NCBI GenBank assembly: GCA_001910725.1
Contig: MJGA01000022.1
Coordinates: 452,026-516,025 of the forward strand
Reading direction: 5' to 3'
Length of the DNA stretch: 64,000 bases
DNA from: Phanerodontia chrysosporium
Lineage: Eukaryota; Basidiomycota; Agaricomycetes; Polyporales; Phanerochaetaceae
Numbering within the stretch: position 1 is the stretch's first letter; each line of letters opens with the position of its first letter. The position numbers and the translations under genes are program-made. The notes beneath the pieces were generated by a model, which was not told where the DNA came from, did no database searches, and worked only from the letters and a program-made list of their open reading frames with translations. Of this stretch, positions 46,526 to 56,266 are shown piece after piece.

Positions 46526-46658
46526 ATCCACCTGTAACCCGATGCAATAAAAACTCCACCTGATACTGAACTTCTGTGTGATACATAAGAGTTCTCCTTA
46601 CTTTCCAACTGTAAAAGTGGAAAGAAATTGTACTAACATACCTTTTGACTAAGAAACA
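46526..46658 (+). promoter_or_regulatory. ORF1-gag spacer with splice-acceptor-like signals
   Basis: The spacer contains a perfect TACTAAC branch-point sequence (46631-46637), then a pyrimidine-rich ACCTTTTGACT and AAG ending at 46653, six bases before the gag ATG-containing context AACAATGG. Two CTGTAA motifs (46532 and 46609) also lie here. Confidence 0.55.
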
Positions 46659-48224
46659 ATGGCTGACGCTGATCAAATCGCTCAAATCAACTGGACCGAA
46701 ATCAACTTGTCCTCGGACAATATCCAGCTCTCTCACGAGACCACGGTTCAGGCAATCTCCTCGGTCGCAGCACCAGAGGAGATATCGCAGAACCAAAGAA
46801 TTTTCATTCAAGAATCGATTTACGCGGGGGTTGTCGAAGCCTCCCGTCAGAATGAGGCCCACGTGAGGCACCTATTCGATGGGTTCCTCAATATTTTTAA
46901 CGGGGCTATGACGACGATTCTGGAGAAGGTGGACGAAGTCCGCGAAGAGCTGGTCGAAACCCAGAAAATCACCTATGTCCAGGAAGCCGCGCTGGAAAGC
47001 GTCAAGGGGATCGCAGACAATGCGATCAAACAGTTGAACGCCCTCCCAGCCGGTATCGGTTCAGGAGGTGGCGCACCTGCTCGCCCCAAGTCCGCCCAAC
47101 CGCCGCTCTTCTCAGGCGAGAAGAATACGATGAAGTTTGAGGAATGGAAAAATCTGGTCGAACTTTGGAACAGTACCCAGGGCATCACGACGGACAAACA
47201 GCGCATCGTCAATGCGTTGTCCCTGTTGCGTGAACTAGCCCTGAAGCTGATGCAACCACTGTTGGACAAGAATGCCAGGGGCGAGGACATGGGCTCGGTC
47301 GACAGCTTCTGGGCTAGTCTCCAGACGGTATACGGTCAAAAGGATGTTACGCGCACGGCAACGAAGGACCTCGAGAAGCTACTCAACGACAAGTCGGCTC
47401 TCCAGAAGGACATCATCGACTACTCGGTTCGCTTCAAGGTACTCCTCGACAACAGCAGCAAGCCGTTCACGGACGCGCACATGATTAACAAGCTGTACGA
47501 CAACGTCGAGGAGAAGCTGGGCATCTTCGTGCTGGGTCGCGGTCGCTCGAGTTGGCCTACAACTGCGTCAGAATTCATGACGTATCTCGTTGAGGCATAC
47601 AAGGAACTCTACCCCGACCGCGCAGCGACGCACATTTTCAGCAAAGGAAACTCGCACGGCTCGGGTTCTACACCGGACCCGAATGCTATGGACATCAGCG
47701 CGGCTCAGACGGGCAAGGGCAAAGGCAAGGGGAAACAACAGGCGAATTCACAAGAAGCCAAGAAGGTTTCAACTCCCTGCGCCATTTGCACCGAGCTGAA
47801 GAAGTTCGCACGTGCTAAAACGCACGTCACTTCGGACTGCTTCTCGCTCAAGGACCAGAAGCCGCAGCAGTCCTCCGGTAACAACAACAACGGCAAGGCC
47901 TCCTCCTCGAGCGGGGGGAGTAACAATCAAGGAAAAGGCAAGAACGCGGCGACAATTGCTGCCAAGAAAAACTCCTTCAATCAAGCGAAGGCCAGGATGG
48001 CCGAATTGGAGAAGGAAATCGCGGGACTTGAGGCCGATGACGAAGTCGTCATCAATGCGGCCCGTATCCACGAATGGACGGAGGAGGACGAGAAGGAGTT
48101 GAAAAAGACTCCCCCCCAGGAACCCGTTGATGAGCGGGAAGCTAGGCGTGCACGTATGAGGGCCCAAGCTGCTAAATACGCGAAATCGTCTGACCGGAAA
48201 GTGGATTTTCTCAACGACCTGTAG
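46659..48224 (+). CDS. Gypsy copy 1 Gag (intact)
   Basis: 521 codons. A helical N-terminal region is followed by the retrotransposon Gag core (PLFSGEKNTMKFEEWKNLVE near residue 148, then LLRELALKLMQPLL, SFWASLQTVYGQKD, YSVRFKVLLDNSS). A Lys/Gly-rich linker then leads to a metal-binding-like CAIC...H...C motif with unusually wide spacing (CX2CX11HX4C) at about residues 373-392. The C-terminal tail is charged and probably coiled coil (ARMAELEKEIAGLEADDEVV). It forms the particle shell. The six-G run at 47913-47918 is the site that is shortened in copies 2 and 3. Pol follows in the -1 frame. Confidence 0.9.
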   Translation: MADADQIAQINWTEINLSSDNIQLSHETTVQAISSVAAPEEISQNQRIFIQESIYAGVVEASRQNEAHVRHLFDGFLNIFNGAMTTILEKVDEVREELVETQKITYVQEAALESVKGIADNAIKQLNALPAGIGSGGGAPARPKSAQPPLFSGEKNTMKFEEWKNLVELWNSTQGITTDKQRIVNALSLLRELALKLMQPLLDKNARGEDMGSVDSFWASLQTVYGQKDVTRTATKDLEKLLNDKSALQKDIIDYSVRFKVLLDNSSKPFTDAHMINKLYDNVEEKLGIFVLGRGRSSWPTTASEFMTYLVEAYKELYPDRAATHIFSKGNSHGSGSTPDPNAMDISAAQTGKGKGKGKQQANSQEAKKVSTPCAICTELKKFARAKTHVTSDCFSLKDQKPQQSSGNNNNGKASSSSGGSNNQGKGKNAATIAAKKNSFNQAKARMAELEKEIAGLEADDEVVINAARIHEWTEEDEKELKKTPPQEPVDEREARRARMRAQAAKYAKSSDRKVDFLNDL

Positions 48225-51200
48225 CGGATCCCTGCGTCCTACAGGTCAGTAACGCTGATCATGTACCCACGGCCGAGTCTACACTGGATGTAGATAGAGT
48301 AATTGACATTGATGTATTGAACGTCTCGCGTAATAAATCATTATCGTTCAAACTTCCTATTACTCTGTGGGTGTATGGTAAAAAAGCGCAGGCAGAAGCC
48401 CTGGTTGATTCAGGTGCCACGACGAGTTTCATCAATCACAGCTTCGTCGAAAAGAACAATCTGGTAACTATTAAGTTGGCAAATCCGTATGAAGTAAAAA
48501 ATGCGGATGGAACGATCAATAAAGCAGGACGAATCACTCACGCCCTGCGAGCCTACTTGGAAATTGGAACGCACAAACACACCCAGTACTTGCTCGTGAC
48601 GGATTTGCACGACAAAGACATGTATATAGGGTACAAGTTCCTACACCGGCATAACCCAGAAATTGACTGGGCAAAAGGCAATTGGGAGTTCACCAGATGT
48701 CCTGAATCATGCAAAGTCTCCAGCATGGCACAGAAAGTCCAAGCCCTCGACATCGAAATCGGCAATGACGAGGAGCTGGCAGAGCTCGAACCAGAGCAAC
48801 CTTGGGAATCCTCACTGGACGATATTGGAGAAGAGGATATTCCCCACCACATCAACTGGGTTGATTTCAGTAACCCAGAGGAACGAACGCAAGCCGAGGC
48901 TGTCGCTGACATCCTGGAAAAGGATGACGACGATACAGTCGACACCTCGCAATGGAAATCACAGGTACCGAGTTGGGTCCACAAATTCGAAAGCGTATTC
49001 AGTAAGACCAAGTCTGAACGCATGCCCACCCACAAACCATGGGATCATGCCATCGAATTTGAGGAAGGAGCTAAGTTGCCCCCAATCGGAAAGGTGTACC
49101 CACTAGACCAGAGACAACGCTCGTCTTTCGACGAGTGGATTCGTGAGGAACGCCGAAAAGGCTACATTGAAGAGTCGAAGTCACCCATCGCTGCCTCATT
49201 CTTTTTCGTAAAGAAAGCCGATGGTAGTTTGCGACCTTGCATGGATTACCGCCCCTTGAACGGAATTACGAAGAAAAACCGTTATCCTATCCCTCGCATC
49301 GCCGATTTAATCGACGCACTATCTCAGGCGTCGATATTCACAAAAATCGACCTTCGATGGGGATATAACAATGTCCGCATCAAGGAAGGTGACGAGTGGA
49401 AAACGGCTTTCGTAACCAAGGACGGTTTATTCCAGGCCAAAGTTATGTACTTTGGATTCGCAAACGCACCGGCAACATTCCAGAATATGATGAACAACAT
49501 TTTCAAAGACCTTATCCGTCAAGGAAAGGTTATGGTCTACCTCGACGATATCCTCATCTTCGGCAACGACCGCGAGGAACATCGAAAGATCGTACACGAA
49601 GTGTTGCAGCGACTGGAAGACAACGACCTCTTCGCAAAAGCAGAAAAGTGTCTATTCGAGAAGGACAAGCTCGCCTATCTCGGCATGATTATATCCAAAA
49701 ATCATGTAGAAATGGACCCTGCTAAAGTCACAGGCGTAACGGAGTGGCCCGTACCGACCAAGGTCAAGCACGTTCAGGCATTCCTTGGATTCGCGAATTT
49801 CTATCGCAGGTTTATTAAAGACTTTGCGAAGATCACGAAGCCACTCACGGTACTCACCAAGAAGGATCAACCATGGGAATGGGGTTCTGACCAGCAGAAG
49901 GCGTTTGACGACCTGAAAAAGGCGTTCACTTCTGCACCAATTCTGCGAATTCCGGACGACGTTAATCCATTCAGGCTCTCTACCAACGCGAGTGACTTCG
50001 CGATCGGCTCAGTGTTGTCACAACTCGACCCAAACGATAAGCTTTACCATCCGGTAGCCTTCCACTCCAAGTCACTCAATGTTCACGAAAGGAACTATGA
50101 GATATACGACAAGGAGATGTTGGCCATAATCCGCGGGTTAGAAGAGTATAGACACTATCTAGAGGGACATCCGGAGAAATTCGAGATATGGTCAGACCAC
50201 CAGAATCTGACTTATTTTAAGCAGGCCCAGAAATTGTCTCGCCGTCAAGCTCGTTGGGCATTATACCTAACAAGATTCCATTTCACACTACACCACAAGC
50301 CGGGTAAAACAATGGAAGCTGAAGACCCTCTGTCCAGGAGACCAGATCATGAAGAGGGGGTAGAACTCGATAATCGCGACCATATTCTTCTGAAGCCAGA
50401 ATTTTTCGCCAATCTGCTCGAAGTCTGCGCGATTGACGCCTCCCATGACGCTCCAGTAAACGACGATTTACTGCTCCAAGAGGTCAAGAAGGCTCTGTTA
50501 TCCGACGAAGTCACCAAGAACTATCAATCGTTACTCAAATCAGGCCCACGCGAGTTCAAGAAACCGTTAGAGGAATGGAACTTTGAGAATGGATTGCTAC
50601 TCTTCCGGGGACATATCTACATACCGAAGGATGAGAATGAGGACTTACGACGACGAGTAGTCCAAATGCACCACGACCACCCATCAGCCGGACATCCAGG
50701 CAGGTGGAAGACCTACAAACTTGTCTCCCGAAACTATTGGTGGCCGGGAATGTCTGTCTTCGTCAAGAAATACGTCACAGGTTGCGACACGTGTCAGCGA
50801 ATGAAGAATCGCACACAGCAGACCTACGGACAACTCATGCCCAACAAGGTACCTAATGGACCTTGGGAAGTTATTACCATCGACTTGATTACTCAGTTGA
50901 TGCCGTCAAGAGGAAAGGATGCCATTCTAGTCATTGTATGCCGACTCACCAAGAGAGCACGTTTCTTCGCGATAACGAACAAATTCTCTGCTAAAGACCT
51001 CGCAAAGATCCTGATGGATAGAATTTACCCTATCCACGGACTACCTTTGCAGATAATCTCAGACAGAGGAACTCAATTCGCGGCTGAACTCTTTCAAGGG
51101 TGGTGTAAGCTACTCGGTATCGAGTCAGCGATGTCTACGGCATATCACCCTCAGACAGACGGTCAAACAGAACGAGTAAATCAAGTTCTAGAACAGTACC

Positions 51201-52375
51201 TACGCTGCTTCGCTGATAATGTCAATCACGAAGACTGGGTTGATTATCTGCCCACCGCAGAATTTGCCTACAACAATGCAGCACACGAAAGTACAAAGGA
51301 CACGCCGTTCTTTCTAGAATATGGTAGACACCCACGGGCAGGACCAACTCTCGACAAGCAAGCCAAAAGCAAAGACTTGAACGAGATATTCAGACTTAGA
51401 CAAGACGCCCAAGACAAGGCCAAAGCAGCCCTACAACTAGCAGCGGACCGTATGAAGTGGTACTACGACCAGAACAAGCAAGAAGTGCCGTTTAAAGTCG
51501 GCGACAAAGTCCTGCTGAATTCAAAGGATTACCAAACCACTCAACGCACGCTGACACCGAGGTACCTAGGACCGTTCGAAATCATCGAGCAACTGTCCAA
51601 AGTAACCTTCAAGGTGACACTGCCTCCACAATATAGGGCATATCACCCGGTGTTCCACGCTAGTAAATTAATCCCCTATTCTACACCCTCCATCGTCGGC
51701 CAACGAGCCGCACCACCTGAGCCAGAAGTTCATGACGGAGAGCTCGAGTACGAGGTCGAGAAAATTCTCAACCACAAGACTACCGGGCGTGTCAGAAAAC
51801 GAAACTGGTACATGGTTCGATGGAAGGGTTATGGGCCAGAAGAAGACAAATGGGAACCAGAAAGTAATCTGGAAGGTGCTAAAGAGAAGATCGCGGAATT
51901 TTGGCGCGTTCGGAACGAAGAAGCACCTATGGAAACAGACGGTTTAGAACTCGACGAAGAGGAAACCCTTCAGATCGTTCTAGATGGTGGAAAAACACCA
52001 TCCAAGAGCACCACCGAGGCAGCAGGCTGGGATCTGTATGCAGCAGAAGATGTAACAATTCCAGCAGGAGACCGCAAACTCATCAGCACTGGCATTCACA
52101 TCCGAGTTCCAACTGGAACCTATGGACGAATTGCACCACGATCAGGACTTGCACTCAAAGGCATTCATGTCGGCGCAGGTGTTATCGACCGGGACTACAC
52201 GGGTATCGTCAAAATACTACTCCTTAACACAAGCGACAGTGACTTCACAGTCACGACTGGAGATAGGGCGGCTCAGTTGATCCTGGAGAAAATCGCCGAT
52301 GCCGACATAGAAGTTGTCGAAACACTACAGTCAACCGATCGTGGCTCAGGCGGGTTTGGATCCACTGGAAAATAA
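48194..52375 (+). CDS. Gypsy copy 1 Pol: protease-RT-RNaseH-integrase-chromodomain-dUTPase
   Basis: This frame is open from 48194, overlaps the end of gag by 31 nt and lies in -1 relative to it. It has no ATG near the start, so it should be made as Gag-Pol. Numbered from the TTG at 48317 (1352 codons): protease LVDSGATTSF (~32), RT with CMDYRPLNGITKKNRYPIPR and YLDD (~408-411), RNase H STNASDFAIGS, where residue 557 is Asn instead of the catalytic Asp, integrase zinc finger (HHDH...CDTC, ~823), D856, D916, E952 (DX35E), then a chromodomain (YEVEKILNHKTTG, VRWKGYGPEEDKWEPESNLE, ~1145-1196). The last ~120 residues are a complete trimeric-type dUTPase with motifs AAGWDLYAAED, APRSGLALK, GVIDRDYTGIV, GDRAAQLIL and RGSGGFGSTG. 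Confidence 0.93.
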   Translation, partial: PESGFSQRPVADPCVLQVSNADHVPTAESTLDVDRVIDIDVLNVSRNKSLSFKLPITLWVYGKKAQAEALVDSGATTSFINHSFVEKNNLVTIKLANPYEVKNADGTINKAGRITHALRAYLEIGTHKHTQYLLVTDLHDKDMYIGYKFLHRHNPEIDWAKGNWEFTRCPESCKVSSMAQKVQALDIEIGNDEELAELEPEQPWESSLDDIGEEDIPHHINWVDFSNPEERTQAEAVADILEKDDDDTVDTSQWKSQVPSWVHKFESVFSKTKSERMPTHKPWDHAIEFEEGAKLPPIGKVYPLDQRQRSSFDEWIREERRKGYIEESKSPIAASFFFVKKADGSLRPCMDYRPLNGITKKNRYPIPRIADLIDALSQASIFTKIDLRWGYNNVRIKEGDEWKTAFVTKDGLFQAKVMYFGFANAPATFQNMMNNIFKDLIRQGKVMVYLDDILIFGNDREEHRKIVHEVLQRLEDNDLFAKAEKCLFEKDKLAYLGMIISKNHVEMDPAKVTGVTEWPVPTKVKHVQAFLGFANFYRRFIKDFAKITKPLTVLTKKDQPWEWGSDQQKAFDDLKKAFTSAPILRIPDDVNPFRLSTNASDFAIGSVLSQLDPNDKLYHPVAFHSKSLNVHERNYEIYDKEMLAIIRGLEEYRHYLEGHPEKFEIWSDHQNLTYFKQAQKLSRRQARWALYLTRFHFTLHHKPGKTMEAEDPLSRRPDHEEGVELDNRDHILLKPEFFANLLEVCAIDASHDAPVNDDLLLQEVKKALLSDEVTKNYQSLLKSGPREFKKPLEEWNFENGLLLFRGHIYIPKDENEDLRRRVVQMHHDHPSAGHPGRWKTYKLVSRNYWWPGMSVFVKKYVTGCDTCQRMKNRTQQTYGQLMPNKVPNGPWEVITIDLITQLMPSRGKDAILVIVCRLTKRARFFAITNKFSAKDLAKILMDRIYPIHGLPLQIISDRGTQFAAELFQGWCKLLGIESAMSTAYHPQTDGQTERVNQVLEQYLRCFADNVNHEDWVDYLPTAEFAYNNAAHESTKDTPFFLEYGRHPRAGPTLDKQAKSKDLNEIFRLRQDAQDKAKAALQLAADRMKWYYDQNKQEVPFKVGDKVLLNSKDYQTTQRTLTPRYLGPFEIIEQLSKVTFKVTLPPQYRAYHPVFHASKLIPYSTPSIVGQRAAPPEPEVHDGELEYEVEKILNHKTTGRVRKRNWYMVRWKGYGPEEDKWEPESNLEGAKEKIAEFWRVRNEEAPMETDGLELDEEETLQIVLDGGKTPSKSTTEAAGWDLYAAEDVTIPAGDRKLISTGIHIRVPTGTYGRIAPRSGLALKGIHVGAGVIDRDYTGIVKILLLNTSDSDFTVTTGDRAAQLILEKIADADIEVVETLQSTDRGSGGFGSTGK

Positions 52376-52406
52376 AAAGTCTTCTCTCGGGGGTTCGAGG
52401 GGGTAC

Positions 52407-52932
52407 TGTCACAGTTTTCTAATTCCCTACAGTTTTATTCTCGTAAGCGCCCAGTAGGCGCTAGGGGTTAGGGTTATGGACTAGGGTTAGGACAGGTACG
52501 CGTCAGAACGCGGTCACGTGTTGGTCACGGGCTGGGAAAGGACTCCGAGTTATGTGAGGATCTTATCTTTATCTTATCTATGATGTAGACGCTCCGGTAC
52601 AAGGGTATAGTAGGTAGCCGGACCCAGGGTCCGGGTAGTGTATTCTAGAATAGCGTAGAAGGTTCCGGACACATCCGGTACTCGGCTTTAGACTTCGCCG
52701 AGCCCGGAGTATCTTGGCAAGTATCGCACCATCATCACGCCATCGCGCATGTGATGGGCAGTATTAGGGGTCTCGGGTAGTACCAGGGGTCCTCCCCTTC
52801 ATGTATATATACCGGGCTCTGCTGGGCTTAAGTCCCCAGCATCATCTACCTCGTCTACCACCTACTTCACTCTCGCAGTCAAGTTCAACCCCACCAAAGC
52901 TACTAAGGTAAGTAGCGGGGTTTACTTTGACA
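52407..52932 (+). repeat. Gypsy LTR2 (shared by copies 1 and 2)
   Basis: 526 bp, preceded by the polypurine-like GAGGGGG (52397-52403) and TAC. It starts exactly 8042 bp after LTR1. Donor-like GTAAGT is at 52908. Confidence 0.9.
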
Positions 52933-52945
52933 TTTAGATGATGCT

Positions 52946-53782
52946 ATACCCCTTCGCGTCGACGTCGGCCTTAAGGGCTTGATCGTCGCACGCAGCGTGC
53001 TCGACGTCGTTGCCGGCGACGTCGGCACCTTTTACCACTTATAATCTTGCGTTCGCAGGTTCGCTTCTTCGATGCGCGGCTACCACCTGTAATAGGGGTA
53101 GTTCTTCATTCGTGGGCCAGCGACTGAGGTCCACCTGTAAAAGGGGGCTGTACGTCGTTGGCCATGGGGTCGCATGGGCATTACTCGACGAATTATCGCG
53201 AGTGATGTTTGTGTAGGCGGGTTCGAAGCGCACATCGACCTGTAATAGGCGATGCTGTGCTCGGCCTGTCCGGAGACCTAAACGACTTGGGATCTGGGGG
53301 ATATGTTGGGCCACCTGACAAGGGGCTTGACACGTTGAGACCCACCGTTGGACACGTGGCGCCAGGAGTGCGACCACGTGGGCGGGCTGTGCAATACAGC
53401 AAGGGAATCTTCTTGCCGATCCACAGGCGTAAGTGGCCACGCGACGCGTGGGGTGTTGAGTCCACCGCAAGGTGACCGCATCCCCGGTACTGGATGACAA
53501 GCGGTAAGACGCTAGCATCTAGGAAGTCCGTGGAGATCGTAGCTGTAAGGCACGACAAACCATTTGCAGCGGGTGTGGAAACCCGACTGAGATCTGAAAC
53601 TCCCCCATCGCGCATGTGCAGAGAGATAATGGCATGCCGTAAACGACTCTACCCACGAATGCGCGCGCATCAAGATTCGAACCGCAGCAAGAGAGGGCTG
53701 GTAACCCTCATTTTCTGAGCACTTTTCCTTCCATAAGTCGTACCTGTAAAAGGATGCTGGTTGATTATGTTATCACACAGAA
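52946..53782 (+). other. Gypsy copy 2 leader
   Basis: Same layout as in copy 1, with scattered substitutions. It ends CACACAGAA before the ORF1 ATG, so an AG is kept although the neighbouring bases changed. Confidence 0.6.
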
Positions 53783-54568
53783 ATGAAGTTCTACAACAAG
53801 ACCATCATTGCCCGCAACGCCGCCGCCCCCTACCCCTCCCTTGCCGAGCGTATCTCGCTTCGCAAGGAGACCCAGGAAAAGGTCTACGAGGAGGTCAAGG
53901 AGAAGCTGGCCGAGATCGAGCGCCCCAAACAGCGCGAGAAGTATCTCCTCCAGCGCGAGCGTAACCGTCGCACCGTCACCCGCCCCGTCCCGAAGGCCGA
54001 GCAGAATCGCATCAACGAGGAGTTCGAGGAACGCCTCTGGGCGCTCGAACAGGCCTCCAGGCTCATCATGGAGATGAAGGCGCGCAAGCGTCTCGAGGAC
54101 CGGATTTCGAATCCGGCTCCCTCACTCCTGAGTCGCCTGGGCCCCCCTCAGCACCTGTCTCAAGAAGAGGTCGAGGAGACATACGGGAACGACGGCGACA
54201 TGCAAGGCAAGGTCCCAAAAGAAGCAGGTCGTATACAGAAGTCGCACATCATTGATCGAACCAAAGAGATGATGAACTTGTTCAACGCGGTAAACCTTCG
54301 CTTGGTACCGCTCAGCGACCACCTCGTCGACATCGACAAGGTCGACAAGGAGTTAGGCGACGAGGTCTCGAAGTTGCTCGTCGACTTCGAAGACTTATAC
54401 GACCACTTCGACGAGAACAAGGGGAGAAAGAAGTTGAAGGGAAAGCACTACAGGTGGATTACGAGGGATCTAAAGAAAATAAAATATGTATCCTTCGAAA
54501 ATTTTAGTACTCGATATGTAGAGATCGCAAGGGAGCTCGTCGCTCTCAATATCTCATTCGAATACTAA
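53783..54568 (+). CDS. Gypsy copy 2 ORF1, unknown protein
   Basis: 261 codons, identical to copy 1 by reading except Arg for His at residue 101. The unknown function and composition are as described for copy 1. That two units keep it open supports it as a real gene of the element, although the copies are too young for this to be a strong selection test. Confidence 0.8.
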   Translation: MKFYNKTIIARNAAAPYPSLAERISLRKETQEKVYEEVKEKLAEIERPKQREKYLLQRERNRRTVTRPVPKAEQNRINEEFEERLWALEQASRLIMEMKARKRLEDRISNPAPSLLSRLGPPQHLSQEEVEETYGNDGDMQGKVPKEAGRIQKSHIIDRTKEMMNLFNAVNLRLVPLSDHLVDIDKVDKELGDEVSKLLVDFEDLYDHFDENKGRKKLKGKHYRWITRDLKKIKYVSFENFSTRYVEIARELVALNISFEY

Positions 54569-54701
54569 ATCCACCTGTAACCCGATGCAATAAAAACTCC
54601 ACCTGATACTGAACTTCTGTGTGATACATAAGAGTTCTCCTTACTTTCCAACTGTAAAAGTGGAAAGAAATTGTACTAACATACCTTTTGACTAAGAAAC
54701 A

Positions 54702-56266
54702 ATGGCTGACGCTGATCAAATCGCTCAAATCAACTGGACCGAAATCAACTTGTCCTCGGACAATATCCAGCTCTCTCACGAGACCACGGTTCAGGCAATC
54801 TCCTCGGTCGCAGCACCAGAGGAGATATCGCAGAACCAAAGAATTTTCATTCAAGAATCGATTTACGCGGGGGTTGTCGAAGCCTCCCGTCAGAATGAGG
54901 CCCACGTGAGGCACCTATTCGATGGGTTCCTCAATATTTTTAACGGGGCTATGACGACGATTCTGGAGAAGGTGGACGAAGTCCGCGAAGAGCTGGTCGA
55001 AACCCAGAAAATCACCTATGTCCAGGAAGCCGCGCTGGAAAGCGTCAAGGGGATCGCAGACAATGCGATCAAACAGTTGAACGCCCTCCCAGCCGGTATC
55101 GGTTCAGGAGGTGGCGCACCTGCTCGCCCCAAGTCCGCCCAACCGCCGCTCTTCTCAGGCGAGAAGAATACGATGAAGTTTGAGGAATGGAAAAATCTGG
55201 TCGAACTTTGGAACAGTACCCAGGGCATCACGACGGACAAACAGCGCATCGTCAATGCGTTGTCCCTGTTGCGTGAACTAGCCCTGAAGCTGATGCAACC
55301 ACTGTTGGACAAGAATGCCAGGGGCGAGGACATGGGCTCGGTCGACAGCTTCTGGGCTAGTCTCCAGACGGTATACGGTCAAAAGGATGTTACGCGCACG
55401 GCAACGAAGGACCTCGAGAAGCTACTCAACGACAAGTCGGCTCTCCAGAAGGACATCATCGACTACTCGGTTCGCTTCAAGGTACTCCTCGACAACAGCA
55501 GCAAGCCGTTCACGGACGCGCACATGATTAACAAGCTGTACGACAACGTCGAGGAGAAGCTGGGCATCTTCGTGCTGGGTCGCGGTCGCTCGAGTTGGCC
55601 TACAACTGCGTCAGAATTCATGACGTATCTCGTTGAGGCATACAAGGAACTCTACCCCGACCGCGCAGCGACGCACATTTTCAGCAAAGGAAACTCGCAC
55701 GGCTCGGGTTCTACACCGGACCCGAATGCTATGGACATCAGCGCGGCTCAGACGGGCAAGGGCAAAGGCAAGGGGAAACAACAGGCGAATTCACAAGAAG
55801 CCAAGAAGGTTTCAACTCCCTGCGCCATTTGCACCGAGCTGAAGAAGTTCGCACGTGCTAAAACGCACGTCACTTCGGACTGCTTCTCGCTCAAGGACCA
55901 GAAGCCGCAGCAGTCCTCCGGTAACAACAACAACGGCAAGGCCTCCTCCTCGAGCGGGGGAGTAACAATCAAGGAAAAGGCAAGAACGCGGCGACAATTG
56001 CTGCCAAGAAAAACTCCTTCAATCAAGCGAAGGCCAGGATGGCCGAATTGGAGAAGGAAATCGCGGGACTTGAGGCCGATGACGAAGTCGTCATCAATGC
56101 GGCCCGTATCCACGAATGGACGGAGGAGGACGAGAAGGAGTTGAAAAAGACTCCCCCCCAGGAACCCGTTGATGAGCGGGAAGCTAGGCGTGCACGTATG
56201 AGGGCCCAAGCTGCTAAATACGCGAAATCGTCTGACCGGAAAGTGGATTTTCTCAACGACCTGTAG
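54702..56266 (+). pseudogene. Gypsy copy 2 Gag (frameshifted near the C-terminus)
   Basis: Same start and first ~420 codons as copy 1, but the G-run at 55956-55960 has five Gs instead of six. Translation shifts frame in the Ser/Gly linker after the metal-binding-like motif and ends at 56144 (480 codons) with an Arg/Lys-rich novel tail. The original C-terminal frame (ARMAELEKEIAGLEADDEVV) remains open at 56039-56266. The shift also alters how pol could be reached. It may be a real mutation or a homopolymer miscall; the core Gag domain is unaffected. Confidence 0.8.

Larger units (their letters stand above)
44365..52932 (+). mobile_element. Ty3/Gypsy chromodomain retrotransposon, copy 1 (LTR1 to LTR2)
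   Basis: First unit of a tandem array: LTR1 44365-44890, internal region 44891-52406, and LTR2 52407-52932 shared with the next unit. Order: self-primer site, leader with small open frames, ORF1 of unknown function, gag, and pol (protease-RT-RNase H-integrase-chromodomain-dUTPase). The RT-before-integrase order and the chromodomain place it among chromoviruses (Metaviridae). LTR1 differs from LTR2 at two positions that I can see (CCTACGG/CCTACAG and GAGTCAT/GAGTTAT). All ORFs are open, but the RNase H catalytic Asp is changed to Asn. Confidence 0.93.
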
